64,000 bases of DNA from Muribaculaceae bacterium (GCA_017618355.1 JAFZUL010000054.1:41513-105512); one strand, 5' to 3'; positions 36,542 to 46,331 are shown, counted from the first letter of the stretch. A program made the numbers and translations. Notes: generated by a model from the letters alone, not told the origin.

Positions 36542-37703
36542 TTTCGTCTTGGTAAGGCACTGGGGTGCCATTGAGAATCGCCTCAAGATAGGGTTTCAGC
36601 TTTTGGGCGTAGTAGTAGAATCCGAGGTCGGTGAGGTGGATGCCGTCAACCGAGCCTTCGCAGTCGGGTCCGTAGAGGTTCTTGCGGTCGATGTAGTAGA
36701 GGTTGCGAGGGTTCTCAGCTTTGAGCTTCAGGTAGTTCTTGTGGAACTCGTAGTTTTTCTCAGGAAGATATTGACTGTAAAAGCCGCTGAAGCGCTCGTA
36801 GCTGTACTCCTGCCCCTCGACCATGAAGATGGGCACCTCGGGGCGCAGGTCACGCAGGGTCTTGACGAAACCGTAGGTCACGGTGTCGCACATGAGTTTG
36901 GTGCAGTTGGGGATGGGGTCGAGGATATAGGCATCCACATGTGGAATCGCCGCCATGGCGCGTGCCATTACGCTGTCCATCTTCCCCTCGCCGCTCACGC
37001 CAAGATTTACACATTCCACGTCAAGGTCGCGTTGCAGAATGCTTGTCGCCACCATGCCAGTGCGTGAGGCGCAGCCGCCGTGCAGAATGCTGGTACCATA
37101 GAAGACAAACTTCTTCTCCTTGCGCGGACTGTTTACGCGTGGCTGGGTGATTTCGGCGCTTGGCTCAACGCCAATCTCCATCCAGTTGATGCCGTCGTAG
37201 AGTGGCAGGTAAATCATGTACTCATGCCAGCGGCCATCGAGCTTGTCGATATACACCTTGCTCTGAATAGAGTCCTTGCGCGGGCCTTCGCCTTTATAGT
37301 TGTAGTCACGATAGGGACGGTTGCAGTTCACAAAGCGCCACACTCCCTCATCGTCGAGGATGTAGAGGTCGGTACCCTTGATGCCGGTGTCGGCCATGTG
37401 AGCCATATGGAAGTTGCTCATCAGGTTGTAGCGCACCGCCACGCAATGACTATTGGTGGCAAAGCGTATGCCGATGCCTGCCGAATTCTTGGCACGGTCC
37501 CACAGGGTCTCGCGCACGCTGTCTTTGATGGTGGCAGGGATGCGCGTGTAGGGCGTGAGGGTGTTGTCCCAACCCTTGTTTATCATTCGGAAACGCAGAG
37601 CGTCATAGAACTTGAGCGTGTCGAGGCTCGTGAAATCTTGTGCACACGCAGTTGCTGCTGCCAGAGTCAGGAATAATGCAAGAAGTGCTTGTCTAAGTCT
37701 CAT
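36534..37703 (-). CDS. Secreted SGNH/GDSL-family hydrolase
   Basis: A 389-residue exported esterase-like protein. The signal peptide ends near residue 22 (TACAQDF). A beta-rich N-terminal domain (about 25-185) precedes the SGNH domain. Block I is FVFYGTSILHGG with the nucleophile serine, block II is NLGVSGEGKMDS, block III is LDPIPNCT, and block V is SVDGIHLTDLGFYYYA with Asp and His. The layout (N-terminal jelly-roll plus SGNH) fits carbohydrate esterases of Bacteroidetes; the substrate is unknown. Confidence 0.87.
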   Translation of the reverse strand: MRLRQALLALFLTLAAATACAQDFTSLDTLKFYDALRFRMINKGWDNTLTPYTRIPATIKDSVRETLWDRAKNSAGIGIRFATNSHCVAVRYNLMSNFHMAHMADTGIKGTDLYILDDEGVWRFVNCNRPYRDYNYKGEGPRKDSIQSKVYIDKLDGRWHEYMIYLPLYDGINWMEIGVEPSAEITQPRVNSPRKEKKFVFYGTSILHGGCASRTGMVATSILQRDLDVECVNLGVSGEGKMDSVMARAMAAIPHVDAYILDPIPNCTKLMCDTVTYGFVKTLRDLRPEVPIFMVEGQEYSYERFSGFYSQYLPEKNYEFHKNYLKLKAENPRNLYYIDRKNLYGPDCEGSVDGIHLTDLGFYYYAQKLKPYLEAILNGTPVPYQDETE

Positions 37704-37722
37704 TGATGTGGAATTTAAGCAG

Positions 37723-37760
37723 AAACGGTCGGCCGCCTTAAGAGGTTGCCGACCGTTTTG
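37723..37760 (-). terminator. Terminator of the OmpA-family gene
   Basis: Stem AAACGGTCGGC / GCCGACCGTTT, read on the minus strand downstream of the OmpA stop, with a short T run. Confidence 0.8.
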
Positions 37761-37794
37761 TGAATTTAATCAGTTAAACTTGAGCTGTCTCAGA

Positions 37795-38481
37795 TTATTG
37801 GAGAGTACCAGCCTCAGCTTGCTGAATCATAGTGTCGTCAGCAGTGATATAAACCTCTACACGGCGGTTCTGAGCGCGACCCTCGGCAGTGCTGTTGTCA
37901 GCAACTGGATAGTCATAAGCCAGACCTCTGGTCTCCATGCGGCTTTCAGCAACACCGCTGTTCTGCAAGTAAGTCTTCACAGCGTTGGCACGCTTGAGCG
38001 ACAGTTTCTCGTTAACCTCGCGTGAGCCAGTGTTGTCGGTGTGACCGAAGATCTGTACGTTGGTGTTAGGATCGTTTCTCAGCGAAGTAGCAAAGTTGGT
38101 CAAAGCGTTCCTTGCGGGAGCCTTGAGGTCAGCCTTGTTGGTGTCGAAGAGGATACCCGAGTCAAAGGTTACCTGGATACCAGTGTAGCCATTGTTGTCG
38201 GTAACGGTAGTAACCGAAGCACCCTCGATAGCTGCGAGCTCGTCGGCTTTCTTCTGCATGTGCTTGCCAATGAGAGTACCAGCAACGCCACCTGCAACAG
38301 CACCAATAGCGCCACCAATAGCGGCACCCTTGCCCTTGCCAATCAATGCGCCAATGCCTGCGCCCAGAGCGCCACCGGCACCGCCACCAATTAAGCCACC
38401 CTGAAGGGTTTTGCTCATATTACAACTACTGAAAGAGAAGAGCAATGCTGCGCTCATGAAAAGACATAAGAATTTCTTCAT
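37795..38481 (-). CDS. OmpA-family lipoprotein with glycine zipper
   Basis: A 228-residue outer-membrane lipoprotein. The lipobox is FSSC with Cys20. Residues 27-72 form a Gly/Ala-rich glycine-zipper segment (GGLIGGGAGGALGAGIGALI). The C-terminal OmpA domain binds peptidoglycan: FDTNKADLK, IFGHTDNTGSREVNEKLSLKRA and AQNRRVEVYI carry the usual Asp and Arg. Comparable to Pal/YiaD proteins. It has its own promoter and terminator. Confidence 0.93.
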   Translation of the reverse strand: MKKFLCLFMSAALLFSFSSCNMSKTLQGGLIGGGAGGALGAGIGALIGKGKGAAIGGAIGAVAGGVAGTLIGKHMQKKADELAAIEGASVTTVTDNNGYTGIQVTFDSGILFDTNKADLKAPARNALTNFATSLRNDPNTNVQIFGHTDNTGSREVNEKLSLKRANAVKTYLQNSGVAESRMETRGLAYDYPVADNSTAEGRAQNRRVEVYITADDTMIQQAEAGTLQ

Positions 38482-38531
38482 AATAGTACTATTTTTAAGA
38501 ATTAGTTAATAAAATAATGTGTCGGTTATAA

Positions 38532-38563
38532 AAATACGTCACAAAAGTAAGTAGATTTATTGT
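38532..38563 (-). promoter_or_regulatory. Promoter of the OmpA-family gene
   Basis: On the minus strand TTTG (38560-38563), a 20-base spacer, TACTTTTG (38532-38539). A full match, about 50 bases before the ATG. Confidence 0.8.
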
Positions 38564-38642
38564 AAATCACAAATTATAAACAAAAAAAGTAACAATTTCG
38601 CCCTATAAACACCGATTTACAAGAAATACTGCATCAAAAATG

Positions 38643-38706
38643 AAAAAAAATACGGAGTTTTGGGGTTTAGAGAGTTTTTTGAACTCCTTTACTCCAAGAC
38701 TCCGTA
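38643..38706 (-). terminator. Terminator of mscL
   Basis: On the minus strand TACGGAGT pairs with ACTCCGTA, followed by eight T. The loop is long and can fold further. Confidence 0.75.
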
Positions 38707-38726
38707 GGAATCACTTCGCTAGAAGA

Positions 38727-39122
38727 TTACTTCTTGTCCTTAAGCAGGTCGCGGATTTCGCCGAGCAGCTTCTCCTCGTTGCTTGGTTCTGGATCGGGAG
38801 CGGGCTCCTCTTCTTTCTTCTTCATTACCTTGTTCATCAGCTTGATAATAAAGAAGATACACAGAGCAACAATCAAGAAGTCAACTACATTCTGGATGAA
38901 TACGCCATACTTGAGCACAGCGGCATCTTCGCCTGTGCCAATCTTTGCGGTGAGATTTGTGAAATCCACATTGCCTGTGAGCATACCAACGGCTGGCATC
39001 AGCACGTCATCAACAAGTGAAGTTACAATCTTTCCAAACGCGCCGCCGATGATAACACCAACAGCCATGTCCATTACGTTGCCTTTCATGGCAAACTCTT
39101 TAAATTCTTTGATAAGACCCAT
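38727..39122 (-). CDS. mscL: Large-conductance mechanosensitive channel
   Basis: A 131-residue MscL that opens on membrane tension to release solutes during osmotic downshift. The N-terminal helix [20 protein letters not shown] is followed by TM1 ([23 protein letters not shown] split across 21-44), a periplasmic loop and TM2 ([18 protein letters not shown]). The cytoplasmic helix ends with [13 protein letters not shown]. Length fits the family. Confidence 0.96.
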   Translation of the reverse strand: MGLIKEFKEFAMKGNVMDMAVGVIIGGAFGKIVTSLVDDVLMPAVGMLTGNVDFTNLTAKIGTGEDAAVLKYGVFIQNVVDFLIVALCIFFIIKLMNKVMKKKEEEPAPDPEPSNEEKLLGEIRDLLKDKK

Positions 39123-39368
39123 AGTGTTGTATTTGTTTAGAAATTAATAAATTAGGTTATCTCAAAATTATTAAACATTCTTAATTGGGCAAAGTGGCGT
39201 CAATATTTTGTTGCTAATTACCACCTTTTTGCAAAAAAATTAGTAATTTTGCAGTCGAAATTGCGATGGCACTAAAAATCACATCGATTTTCCGAGCTTT
39301 TGCAATAGTTTGTGCAAAGATAATACTTTTTAGGCAATAATAATTATTTATTTTAAACAATTTACTGA

Positions 39369-40409
<1,041 letters not shown>

Positions 40410-40433
40410 TCGACAAACCGATTTTCAGTTTCC

Positions 40434-40469
40434 AAAAGAGCCTGACCTGCACCGCAAGTCAGGCTCTTT
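40434..40469 (+). terminator. Terminator of gapA
   Basis: A 12-base stem AAAGAGCCTGAC / GTCAGGCTCTTT with an 11-base loop, 25 bases after the stop. Confidence 0.88.
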
Positions 40470-40603
40470 GCTTACACCCTCATCTAGCCCAAAAAAGAAA
40501 AAACGGCAAAAAGGAACCGACCCCTTTTGCTGATTTTTGGTTGTTGGGGGGAGTGGTGGGCAACAATCGTGTTGAAAATGGTCGCTGATTGGTAAAAAAG
40601 TAT

Positions 40604-40611
40604 TATCTTTG
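40604..40611 (+). promoter_or_regulatory. Promoter -7 element of lgt
   Basis: TATCTTTG, matching TAnnTTTG, 29 bases before the ATG. The -33 box is not clear. Confidence 0.5.
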
Positions 40612-40639
40612 TCGCACATTAATTAAAGATAAGGGAAAA

Positions 40640-41521
40640 ATGTTGAATTTCATTACTTGGACAGCCAATCCTAACCTCTTCGACGGCTTTGTGACGGTGA
40701 GGTGGTATGGGTTGATGTTTGCTATAGGATTCCTCGTTGGCTACGAGATTGTTTACCGCATTTTCAAGCATGAGGGCGCTCCCGAGCGCTGGCTTGCACC
40801 ACTGTTTTTCTATGTGGTGATAGCCACGATTATTGGAGCCCGCCTTGGTCACGTGTTCTTCTATGAATGGGACCATTATAGTCAGCATCCTGGCGACATC
40901 CTGAAGATTTGGGAAGGCGGCCTTGCCAGCCATGGCGGCACCATTGGCATCATCATCGCCATCTTCATCTTCAGTTGGGCGGTGACGAAGAAAAGTGTGC
41001 TGTGGACACTCGACCGCTTGTGCATTCCCATTGGTTTTGTGGGGGCACTAATCCGCTTCGGCAATCTTATGAACCATGAGATTTATGGCGGTCCCACCGA
41101 CCTTCCTTGGGGATTCTGCTTTATCCAGAACATCAACCAATATATGCAAGGCGCGGAGCCTATTTTCACGCAACCTTGCCATCCCACGCAGATTTATGAG
41201 GCCATTTGCTATCTGATTGTCTTTGCTGTGTGCATGTGGCTATACTGGCGCCGCAACGCTCAGGAGCGTCAAGGATTCATCTTGGGAGTGTTCCTGATAG
41301 GCATTTTCGCCTCACGATTCTTCATCGAGTATGTCAAGGAAGTTCAAGTGGAATGGGAGGAGACTATGCGCAGCACCATCGGTCTTGATCAGGGTCAAAT
41401 GCTGAGCATCCCATTTGTCATCGCAGGAGTGTGGCTCATAATCCGCGCCCTTCGTAGGCCTCGTGAGGTGTTGGAATATCCCAATGAATTTTCAGATGCT
41501 AAAGAGAAGGGTAAGAAATAA
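40640..41521 (+). CDS. lgt: Prolipoprotein diacylglyceryl transferase
   Basis: A 293-residue integral membrane enzyme that adds diacylglycerol to the lipobox cysteine of lipoproteins. The start is the ATG at 40640 (MLNFITWTANPNLF), because the -7 promoter element lies inside any longer frame. The conserved HGGTIGIIIA and IRFGNLMNHEIYGGPTDLPWG (the Lgt signature with Arg, Asn and Glu) are present, as are HPTQIYEA and FIEYVKE. About seven membrane segments. Confidence 0.96.
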   Translation: MLNFITWTANPNLFDGFVTVRWYGLMFAIGFLVGYEIVYRIFKHEGAPERWLAPLFFYVVIATIIGARLGHVFFYEWDHYSQHPGDILKIWEGGLASHGGTIGIIIAIFIFSWAVTKKSVLWTLDRLCIPIGFVGALIRFGNLMNHEIYGGPTDLPWGFCFIQNINQYMQGAEPIFTQPCHPTQIYEAICYLIVFAVCMWLYWRRNAQERQGFILGVFLIGIFASRFFIEYVKEVQVEWEETMRSTIGLDQGQMLSIPFVIAGVWLIIRALRRPREVLEYPNEFSDAKEKGKK

Positions 41522-41554
41522 CGTAAAAATGTTTTTAGTTTGCGGTTTTTTCTA

Positions 41555-41562
41555 TAACTTTG
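41555..41562 (+). promoter_or_regulatory. Promoter -7 element of the SDR gene
   Basis: TAACTTTG, 32 bases before the ATG of the SDR gene. No good TTTG at the expected distance. Confidence 0.45.
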
Positions 41563-41594
41563 CAATCGTTACTATATTATAAGCATTTAGAACA

Positions 41595-42458
41595 ATGAAT
41601 CAAGACAATAGCATTAAAGAACAGACTACCAAGCCTCTATATATCGTAACTGGTGCCACTGGCGCTATGGGGCGTGTGATTTGCAAGCGTTTAGCACTGC
41701 AAGACAAGGCCGTAGTGCTTGCTTGCCGTGATATGGATAAAGGCGAGAAATTGGCAAAAGAACTGAAAGAGGCCATCTCTAACAATGACATCACTTTGAT
41801 GCACCTCGACCTTAGCTCCTTTGCTCGGGTTAAGGCCTTCATTGCCGAGCTTAGCGAGATGAAGCGCCCTGTTGCGGCGTTAATCAACAACTCGGCAGTG
41901 CTCACCCGTCGCCGCAAGACCTCGGTTGATGGCTATGAGCTTACTATTCAGGTTAATTTCTTGAGCACCGTGTTGTTGTCGATGCTCATGGTGCCTTTGT
42001 TCCAGGAGAAGAGCGGCCGCATTGTGATGACGACTTCGCTGATGCGCAACTTCACATCGCTGCCCTATGAGTTCCCTGCTGTAAACAACTTTGTGCCACT
42101 TACCACATTTGCACAGAGCAAGTTGGCGTTGACCCTGTTCTCCATCTACATGTCCACTACGCTGCGCACCCGCCACGTGAACGTGAACTGTGCCGATCCA
42201 GGCTTAATCAATGCTGGTATGCTCACACTGAGCCACTGGTTTGACAAACTTCGTGACCATGTGGGCCAGACTTTGATTCACAACCCCGAGGATGGCGCCA
42301 TCGCCGCCATGCGCGCTCTGGAGTCGAGCGACACAGGCTTTATCTTCAAGGGCCTTGACCGCCAAGTGAAGACCAGCAGTCTGCTCAAAAACCGCGAGGT
42401 GTTTATCAAGCTCTGTAACGACACAATGCGCATCATCAAGGCCGAGATGCCTTCATAA
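41595..42458 (+). CDS. Short-chain dehydrogenase-like protein with Tyr-to-Phe change
   Basis: A 287-residue SDR most like the retinol dehydrogenase/protochlorophyllide reductase branch. The cofactor loop is VTGATGAMGRVICKRL (TGxxxGxG-like) at the N-terminus, followed by DLSSFARV and NNSAVL. The catalytic serine region is MTTSLMRN. Where the family has YxxSK, this protein has FAQSK (codon ttt), so the catalytic tyrosine is missing while the lysine is kept. It may be a non-catalytic or altered-chemistry member. Neighbours do not reveal a pathway. Confidence 0.85.
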   Translation: MNQDNSIKEQTTKPLYIVTGATGAMGRVICKRLALQDKAVVLACRDMDKGEKLAKELKEAISNNDITLMHLDLSSFARVKAFIAELSEMKRPVAALINNSAVLTRRRKTSVDGYELTIQVNFLSTVLLSMLMVPLFQEKSGRIVMTTSLMRNFTSLPYEFPAVNNFVPLTTFAQSKLALTLFSIYMSTTLRTRHVNVNCADPGLINAGMLTLSHWFDKLRDHVGQTLIHNPEDGAIAAMRALESSDTGFIFKGLDRQVKTSSLLKNREVFIKLCNDTMRIIKAEMPS

Positions 42459-42460
42459 CC

Positions 42461-42540
42461 AATGCATAATGCATAATTCACAATGCAGAATCCTCAATCC
42501 TCAATCCCTGTCTCCGATAAACGACCAACGATAAACGATA
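42461..42540. repeat. Word tracts between SDR and HAD genes
   Basis: Positions 42461-42510 hold aatgcataatgcataattcac and tcctcaatcctcaatcc words. Positions 42515-42540 are an exact 26-base inverted copy of part of the tract at 35188-35271. Confidence 0.85.
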
Positions 42541-42544
42541 TTGC

Positions 42545-43180
42545 ATGGGTGTCATAAAGGGTATAAAAAATCTGCTCTTCGACCAGGGTGGCGTGATAGT
42601 GGATATCAGGCGCGACCATTGCCTTGATGAGTTGCGTCTGTTGGGGATGGATCATCCCGAGCTATTGATAGGACTCTACAAGCAGGAGGGTCCTTTCTTT
42701 GCGCTTGAGAATGGCGACATCAGCGTGGACCATTTCCACGAGGCGCTGCGTCCGCTAGTGCCGCCTGAGGTGACCGACGAACAGATGGACAATGCCTTCA
42801 GCTCCTTTATTGTGGGCATTCCTTTACATCGCTTGCAGGCGCTGCGTGAGTTGCGCAAGCGCTACAAGACTTATATCCTCTCCAACACTAACCCCATCAT
42901 GTTCGAGGGCGTGATAGCCCGCAACTTCGCGCAGGAAGGCCTTGACGTGAATGCCTATTTCGATGGTGTGACCGTGTCATACAAAGCCCGCAGCAACAAG
43001 CCCGACCGCAAGATTTTTGACTACGCCATCACCACGATGGGCATCAAGCCCGAGGAGACGCTGTTCTTTGACGACGGCCAGGAAAACCTTGATGCGGCGG
43101 CCAAGCTGGGTTTCAAAACCGCTCTTGTTGAGCCAGGCTGCGAGTTTATGGATATAATCACTAAAATGGAGAGGCAATGA
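42545..43180 (+). CDS. HAD-superfamily phosphatase (YihX-like)
   Basis: A 211-residue HAD subfamily IA hydrolase. Motif I is LLFDQGGVIVDI with the nucleophile Asp; motif II is YILSNTNP; the lysine is in SYKARSNKPDRKIFD; motif IV is LFFDDGQENLDAA. The second Asp of the DxD motif is replaced by Gly, as in the YihX-like FDxGGV group. It acts on a small phosphorylated substrate, not identified. Its stop codon overlaps the ribF start (ATGA at 43177-43180), so the two are translationally coupled. Confidence 0.92.
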   Translation: MGVIKGIKNLLFDQGGVIVDIRRDHCLDELRLLGMDHPELLIGLYKQEGPFFALENGDISVDHFHEALRPLVPPEVTDEQMDNAFSSFIVGIPLHRLQALRELRKRYKTYILSNTNPIMFEGVIARNFAQEGLDVNAYFDGVTVSYKARSNKPDRKIFDYAITTMGIKPEETLFFDDGQENLDAAAKLGFKTALVEPGCEFMDIITKMERQ

Positions 43181-44121
43181 AGATTCTAAATGCAACCGAC
43201 CATATAGATGGCGATGTTAAGCTAGCCGCCTCGATAGGCATGTTTGACGGCATGCACCGAGGGCACATTACCCTCATCAATGCCCTCAAGGAGCAGGCAG
43301 CGTTGCGTGGACAACGCTCGGCTGTGGTCACGTTTAAGCAGCATCCGCAGCTTGTGGTGAATCCCAATGGCAGCCCTCGAGCGCTGATGACTCTCGACAA
43401 GAAAATCGCCGCAATCGCTGCTACCGCTCCCGATTACCTGATATTGCTCGATTTTGATGCCACCCTTTCGCAATATACCGCGCAGCAGTTCATGGAACTG
43501 TTGCACGACCGCTATAACGTTGAGACCCTGGTGATGGGCTATAACCACCGCTTTGGACACGAGCGAAACACCACTTTTGCCCACTATGTGGAACAGGGCG
43601 AACGCCGAGGCGTGGAGGTGGTGAAGGCGCCAGAGTATCTTGGGCAATTTGCGCCAGTGAGCTCGTCGATTGTGCGCCAACTTATCGCTGGCGGACGTGT
43701 GGAAGATGCCATGAACTGCATGGGACACCCATTCGAGCTGGAGGGCAAGGTGGTGCACGGTTTCCACAACGGAAGGGGCATAGGCTTCCCTACCGCCAAT
43801 GTGGGCGAGCTGCCGCCAGGGATCATTTTGCCTCACAATGGCGCCTATGCCGTGATGGTCCTGGTCGATGACCAGTGGCACCAAGGCATGGTGAACATAG
43901 GCTATCGTCCCACTCTTGACAACGGTCACAAATTGTCGATTGAAGTCCATATCTTCGACTTCGACAGCGACATCTATGGCAAGCCCATCACGTTGCAGTT
44001 CATTCGCTTCTTGCGCCTTGAGTTTAAGCTTGGCAGCATCGAGCAGCTGCGTGAGCAACTCACTTATGACAAAGCCTTGTCGCAACAGATTTTAGACAAT
44101 TACTTAGCAAATAGCAAATAA
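43177..44121 (+). CDS. ribF: Bifunctional riboflavin kinase / FAD synthetase
   Basis: A 314-residue enzyme that phosphorylates riboflavin to FMN and adenylates FMN to FAD. The N-terminal FMN adenylyltransferase has SIGMFDGMHRGH (nucleotidyltransferase HxGH-like) and GYNHRFGHER. The C-terminal kinase has GRGIGFPTANV and GAYAVMV, ending in the helical QLREQLTYDKALS. It overlaps the HAD phosphatase gene by four bases. That coupling hints that the phosphatase might act on a flavin-related phosphate, which is inference. Confidence 0.96.
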   Translation: MKILNATDHIDGDVKLAASIGMFDGMHRGHITLINALKEQAALRGQRSAVVTFKQHPQLVVNPNGSPRALMTLDKKIAAIAATAPDYLILLDFDATLSQYTAQQFMELLHDRYNVETLVMGYNHRFGHERNTTFAHYVEQGERRGVEVVKAPEYLGQFAPVSSSIVRQLIAGGRVEDAMNCMGHPFELEGKVVHGFHNGRGIGFPTANVGELPPGIILPHNGAYAVMVLVDDQWHQGMVNIGYRPTLDNGHKLSIEVHIFDFDSDIYGKPITLQFIRFLRLEFKLGSIEQLREQLTYDKALSQQILDNYLANSK

Positions 44122-44139
44122 TCATAAAATTTAGATATT

Positions 44140-44799
44140 ATGGAAATTATCAATCTTTGTGAGAACAATTCTCTAGTGAGTCAGTACATGAGTGAGATAC
44201 GCAACAAGGTTATCCAGCAGGATAGGCTACGTTTTCGCGCCAACATTCATCGCCTGGGGCAAATCATGGCCTATGAAATTTCAAAAAATCTGGAATATAA
44301 GACCATCGACACCGAGACTCCTCTTGCCGTGGCAAAAACCAATGTGATAGGCGACAATGTGGTGGTAGCCAGCATACTGCGAGCTGGACTGCCCCTGCAT
44401 GAGGGCTTCTTGACCTATTTTGACAAGGCCGAGAACGGTTTTGTTAGCGCCTACCGCAAGTATGACGCCCACGACCCAAACAAGTTTGATGTGAAGATTG
44501 AATATCTCGCTTGCCCAGCTATCGACGACAAGGTACTGTGCATTGTTGATCCCATGTTGGCAACAGGCCTCTCGATGGCGCTGGCTCATAAGGCGTTGTT
44601 GAGCCGTGGCACTCCTAAGCATGTGCACATAGCAGCTATAATCTCTACCGATCAAGCGATAGAATATGTAAAAAACAACATGCCCGAAGAGAACATCACC
44701 CTCTGGACTTGTGATATCGATCACGAGCTCAACGCTCACAGCTACATAGTGCCAGGCCTCGGCGATGCAGGCGACCTGCTCTACGGAGAGAAACTTTAA
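44140..44799 (+). CDS. upp: Uracil phosphoribosyltransferase
   Basis: A 219-residue pyrimidine-salvage enzyme converting uracil and PRPP to UMP. The PRPP site is DPMLATGLSMALAHKAL. VVASILRAGLPLHEGF and YSYIVPGLGDAGD-like C-terminal NAHSYIVPGLGDAGDLLYG are the uracil-binding parts. It follows ribF by 18 bases and is probably in the same transcript. Confidence 0.95.
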   Translation: MEIINLCENNSLVSQYMSEIRNKVIQQDRLRFRANIHRLGQIMAYEISKNLEYKTIDTETPLAVAKTNVIGDNVVVASILRAGLPLHEGFLTYFDKAENGFVSAYRKYDAHDPNKFDVKIEYLACPAIDDKVLCIVDPMLATGLSMALAHKALLSRGTPKHVHIAAIISTDQAIEYVKNNMPEENITLWTCDIDHELNAHSYIVPGLGDAGDLLYGEKL

Positions 44800-44804
44800 T
44801 TAAG

Positions 44805-44862
44805 TGGTAAGTGTTAAGTTGTTGTTGCAACTAACAACTAAAAACTGATAACTGACAACTAT
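44805..44862. repeat. 'aagtgttaagttgttg' and 'aactgataactgacaac' words
   Basis: Word-repeat gap between upp and tsaE; the second half (aactgataactgacaact) is the reverse complement of words in 17494-17556. Confidence 0.65.
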
Positions 44863-45304
44863 GAAGATATTAGAATTTAAAATGGCCTCTCTTGAGCAGC
44901 TTGAGGAGGCGGCTTATAAGTTTATGACCGAGATGGGCGACTACACTGTCTTTGCTTTCTATGGCGAGATGGGGGCAGGCAAGACCACGTTTATCAATGC
45001 CCTGTGCAAGCAACTTGGTGTGGAGACCGACATCACTAGTTCGCCCTCCTTTGCCATCATCAACGAGTATCGTAGCGACAGCACTGCCGAGCTCATCTAC
45101 CACTTCGACTGCTACCGCCTGGAGAACGAGGCCGAGGCTCAGGACATTGGTGCTGAGGACTACTTTGACTGTGGAGCGCTATGCTTCATCGAGTGGCCCG
45201 AGCGCATCGAGGGACTCCTCCCCGACGACACCGTGCGCGTGGATATCACCGTCAATCCCGATGACGACAGTCGCCTGGTAAAGATGACTTTTCCTAAGGC
45301 ATAA
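44861..45304 (+). CDS. tsaE: tRNA t6A biosynthesis ATPase TsaE
   Basis: A 147-residue P-loop protein needed for the t6A37 modification of tRNA, acting with TsaB, TsaC and TsaD. Walker A is [15 protein letters not shown] at about 32-46. [11 protein letters not shown] and HFDCYRL follow, and [17 protein letters not shown] near the end is typical of the family. Other Tsa genes are not in the window. mtaB, also in this window, acts on the product of this pathway. Confidence 0.95.
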   Translation: MKILEFKMASLEQLEEAAYKFMTEMGDYTVFAFYGEMGAGKTTFINALCKQLGVETDITSSPSFAIINEYRSDSTAELIYHFDCYRLENEAEAQDIGAEDYFDCGALCFIEWPERIEGLLPDDTVRVDITVNPDDDSRLVKMTFPKA

Positions 45305-45340
45305 AGAACCCCTAAAACTTTCTCCCTCTAAATACTAAAA

Positions 45341-45371
45341 CCTCCCCCCTCCACTCTCCACTCTCCACTAT
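45341..45371. repeat. 'ccactctccactctcc' word tract
   Basis: Copies of ccactct between tsaE and birA; same family as 1491-1528, 7037-7092 and 18590-18646. Confidence 0.75.
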
Positions 45372-45382
45372 AATAAAGCCCT

Positions 45383-46138
45383 ATGCCAAAAATTATTCTA
45401 CTTCAAGAGACACCATCTACCAACGACTTTCTCAAACGCATGGTATCGACCTTAGAATCGGGGACGCTGATAAGCGCTTATCAGCAATCAGCTGGTCGGG
45501 GTCAGAAAGGCAACACTTGGGAGGCTGAGCCTGGAAAGAATGTCACCATGTCGCTACTCATCAAGAAGCCGCGCGTAGGTGTGAAAGAGCAGTTCGCCAT
45601 TAGCGAGGCGGTGTCATTGGCTATTGTGGAGGCGCTTGAGAAGTATGTAAAGGGCATAAAAATCAAGTGGCCTAACGATATCTATTATAACGATGGCAAG
45701 ATAGGCGGCATTCTCATTGAGCATTCATTGGCAGAGGATGCCATTGACTACACCATTGCCGGAGTAGGGGTGAATATCAACCAGCAGGTGTTCACGAGCG
45801 GAGTGCCAAATCCCATGTCACTGAAAATCATTACCGGCGAGGATTATGACATGAATATTATAAATGAAGAGTTTGGGGAGAAATTGGCGCAATGTTGCGA
45901 CCTCGATGGCTCGCCCGAGCGACTCAAGACTATGCATCAGCGATACCTCAACAGGTTGTACCGCTACGACGGCAAGCCCTATCAGTTTGTCACACCGCAA
46001 GGCAAGCAGTTTGAAGCAGTAATCTACAATGTATCCCCCGATGGAACCCTTTTCCTTCGCCACACCGCCGACAACTCCCTGCGCCAATACCAATTCAAGG
46101 AAGTGGGCTTTGTTATAAATAGAGTCAAATATCTGTAA
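45383..46138 (+). CDS. birA: Biotin-[acetyl-CoA-carboxylase] ligase
   Basis: A 251-residue biotin protein ligase that attaches biotin to carboxyl-carrier proteins. The biotin-loop QQSAGRGQKGNTWEAEPGKN, KWPNDIYYNDGKIGGILIE and AGVGVNINQ are conserved. There is no N-terminal helix-turn-helix, so it is a class I, non-regulatory ligase. It follows tsaE by 78 bases and is closed by a terminator. Confidence 0.95.
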   Translation: MPKIILLQETPSTNDFLKRMVSTLESGTLISAYQQSAGRGQKGNTWEAEPGKNVTMSLLIKKPRVGVKEQFAISEAVSLAIVEALEKYVKGIKIKWPNDIYYNDGKIGGILIEHSLAEDAIDYTIAGVGVNINQQVFTSGVPNPMSLKIITGEDYDMNIINEEFGEKLAQCCDLDGSPERLKTMHQRYLNRLYRYDGKPYQFVTPQGKQFEAVIYNVSPDGTLFLRHTADNSLRQYQFKEVGFVINRVKYL

Positions 46139-46167
46139 TCCCAACCATTAAATCCTTGATACAAAGC

Positions 46168-46194
46168 AAAAAGTAGCCATTTCGCTACTTTTTT
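46168..46194 (+). terminator. Terminator of birA
   Basis: Stem AAAAGTAGC / GCTACTTTT with a short loop and six T. Confidence 0.88.
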
Positions 46195-46205
46195 GTTGTA
46201 TTTAT

Positions 46206-46225
46206 AATTATTGTATACAATAATT
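46206..46225. promoter_or_regulatory. Perfect 20-base palindrome
   Basis: AATTATTGTA followed by its exact reverse complement. A further half-site-like ataataattg lies at 46232-46241. It sits between convergent genes, not at a promoter, so its role is open. Confidence 0.5.
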
Positions 46226-46275
46226 GTGTTTATAATAATTGTTTTTAGGCCTAAAAGGGATTTGACACAAAAGCA

Positions 46276-46309
46276 TCAATCCCCGCCGTGGTGCCACAGC
46301 GGGGATTGA
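46276..46309 (-). terminator. Hairpin downstream of hppA
   Basis: A long stem TCAATCCCCGC...GTGG / CCAC...GCGGGGATTGA with a two-base loop. On the minus strand it follows the hppA stop; only a weak T run comes after it. Confidence 0.65.
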
Positions 46310-46331
46310 GTGAGTATCAAAAATGTCGGTC

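Noticed and set aside
42545-43180. HAD protein inactive because the second Asp of DxD is missing
   Set aside because: The FDxGGV form is normal in the YihX-like subgroup, which is active.
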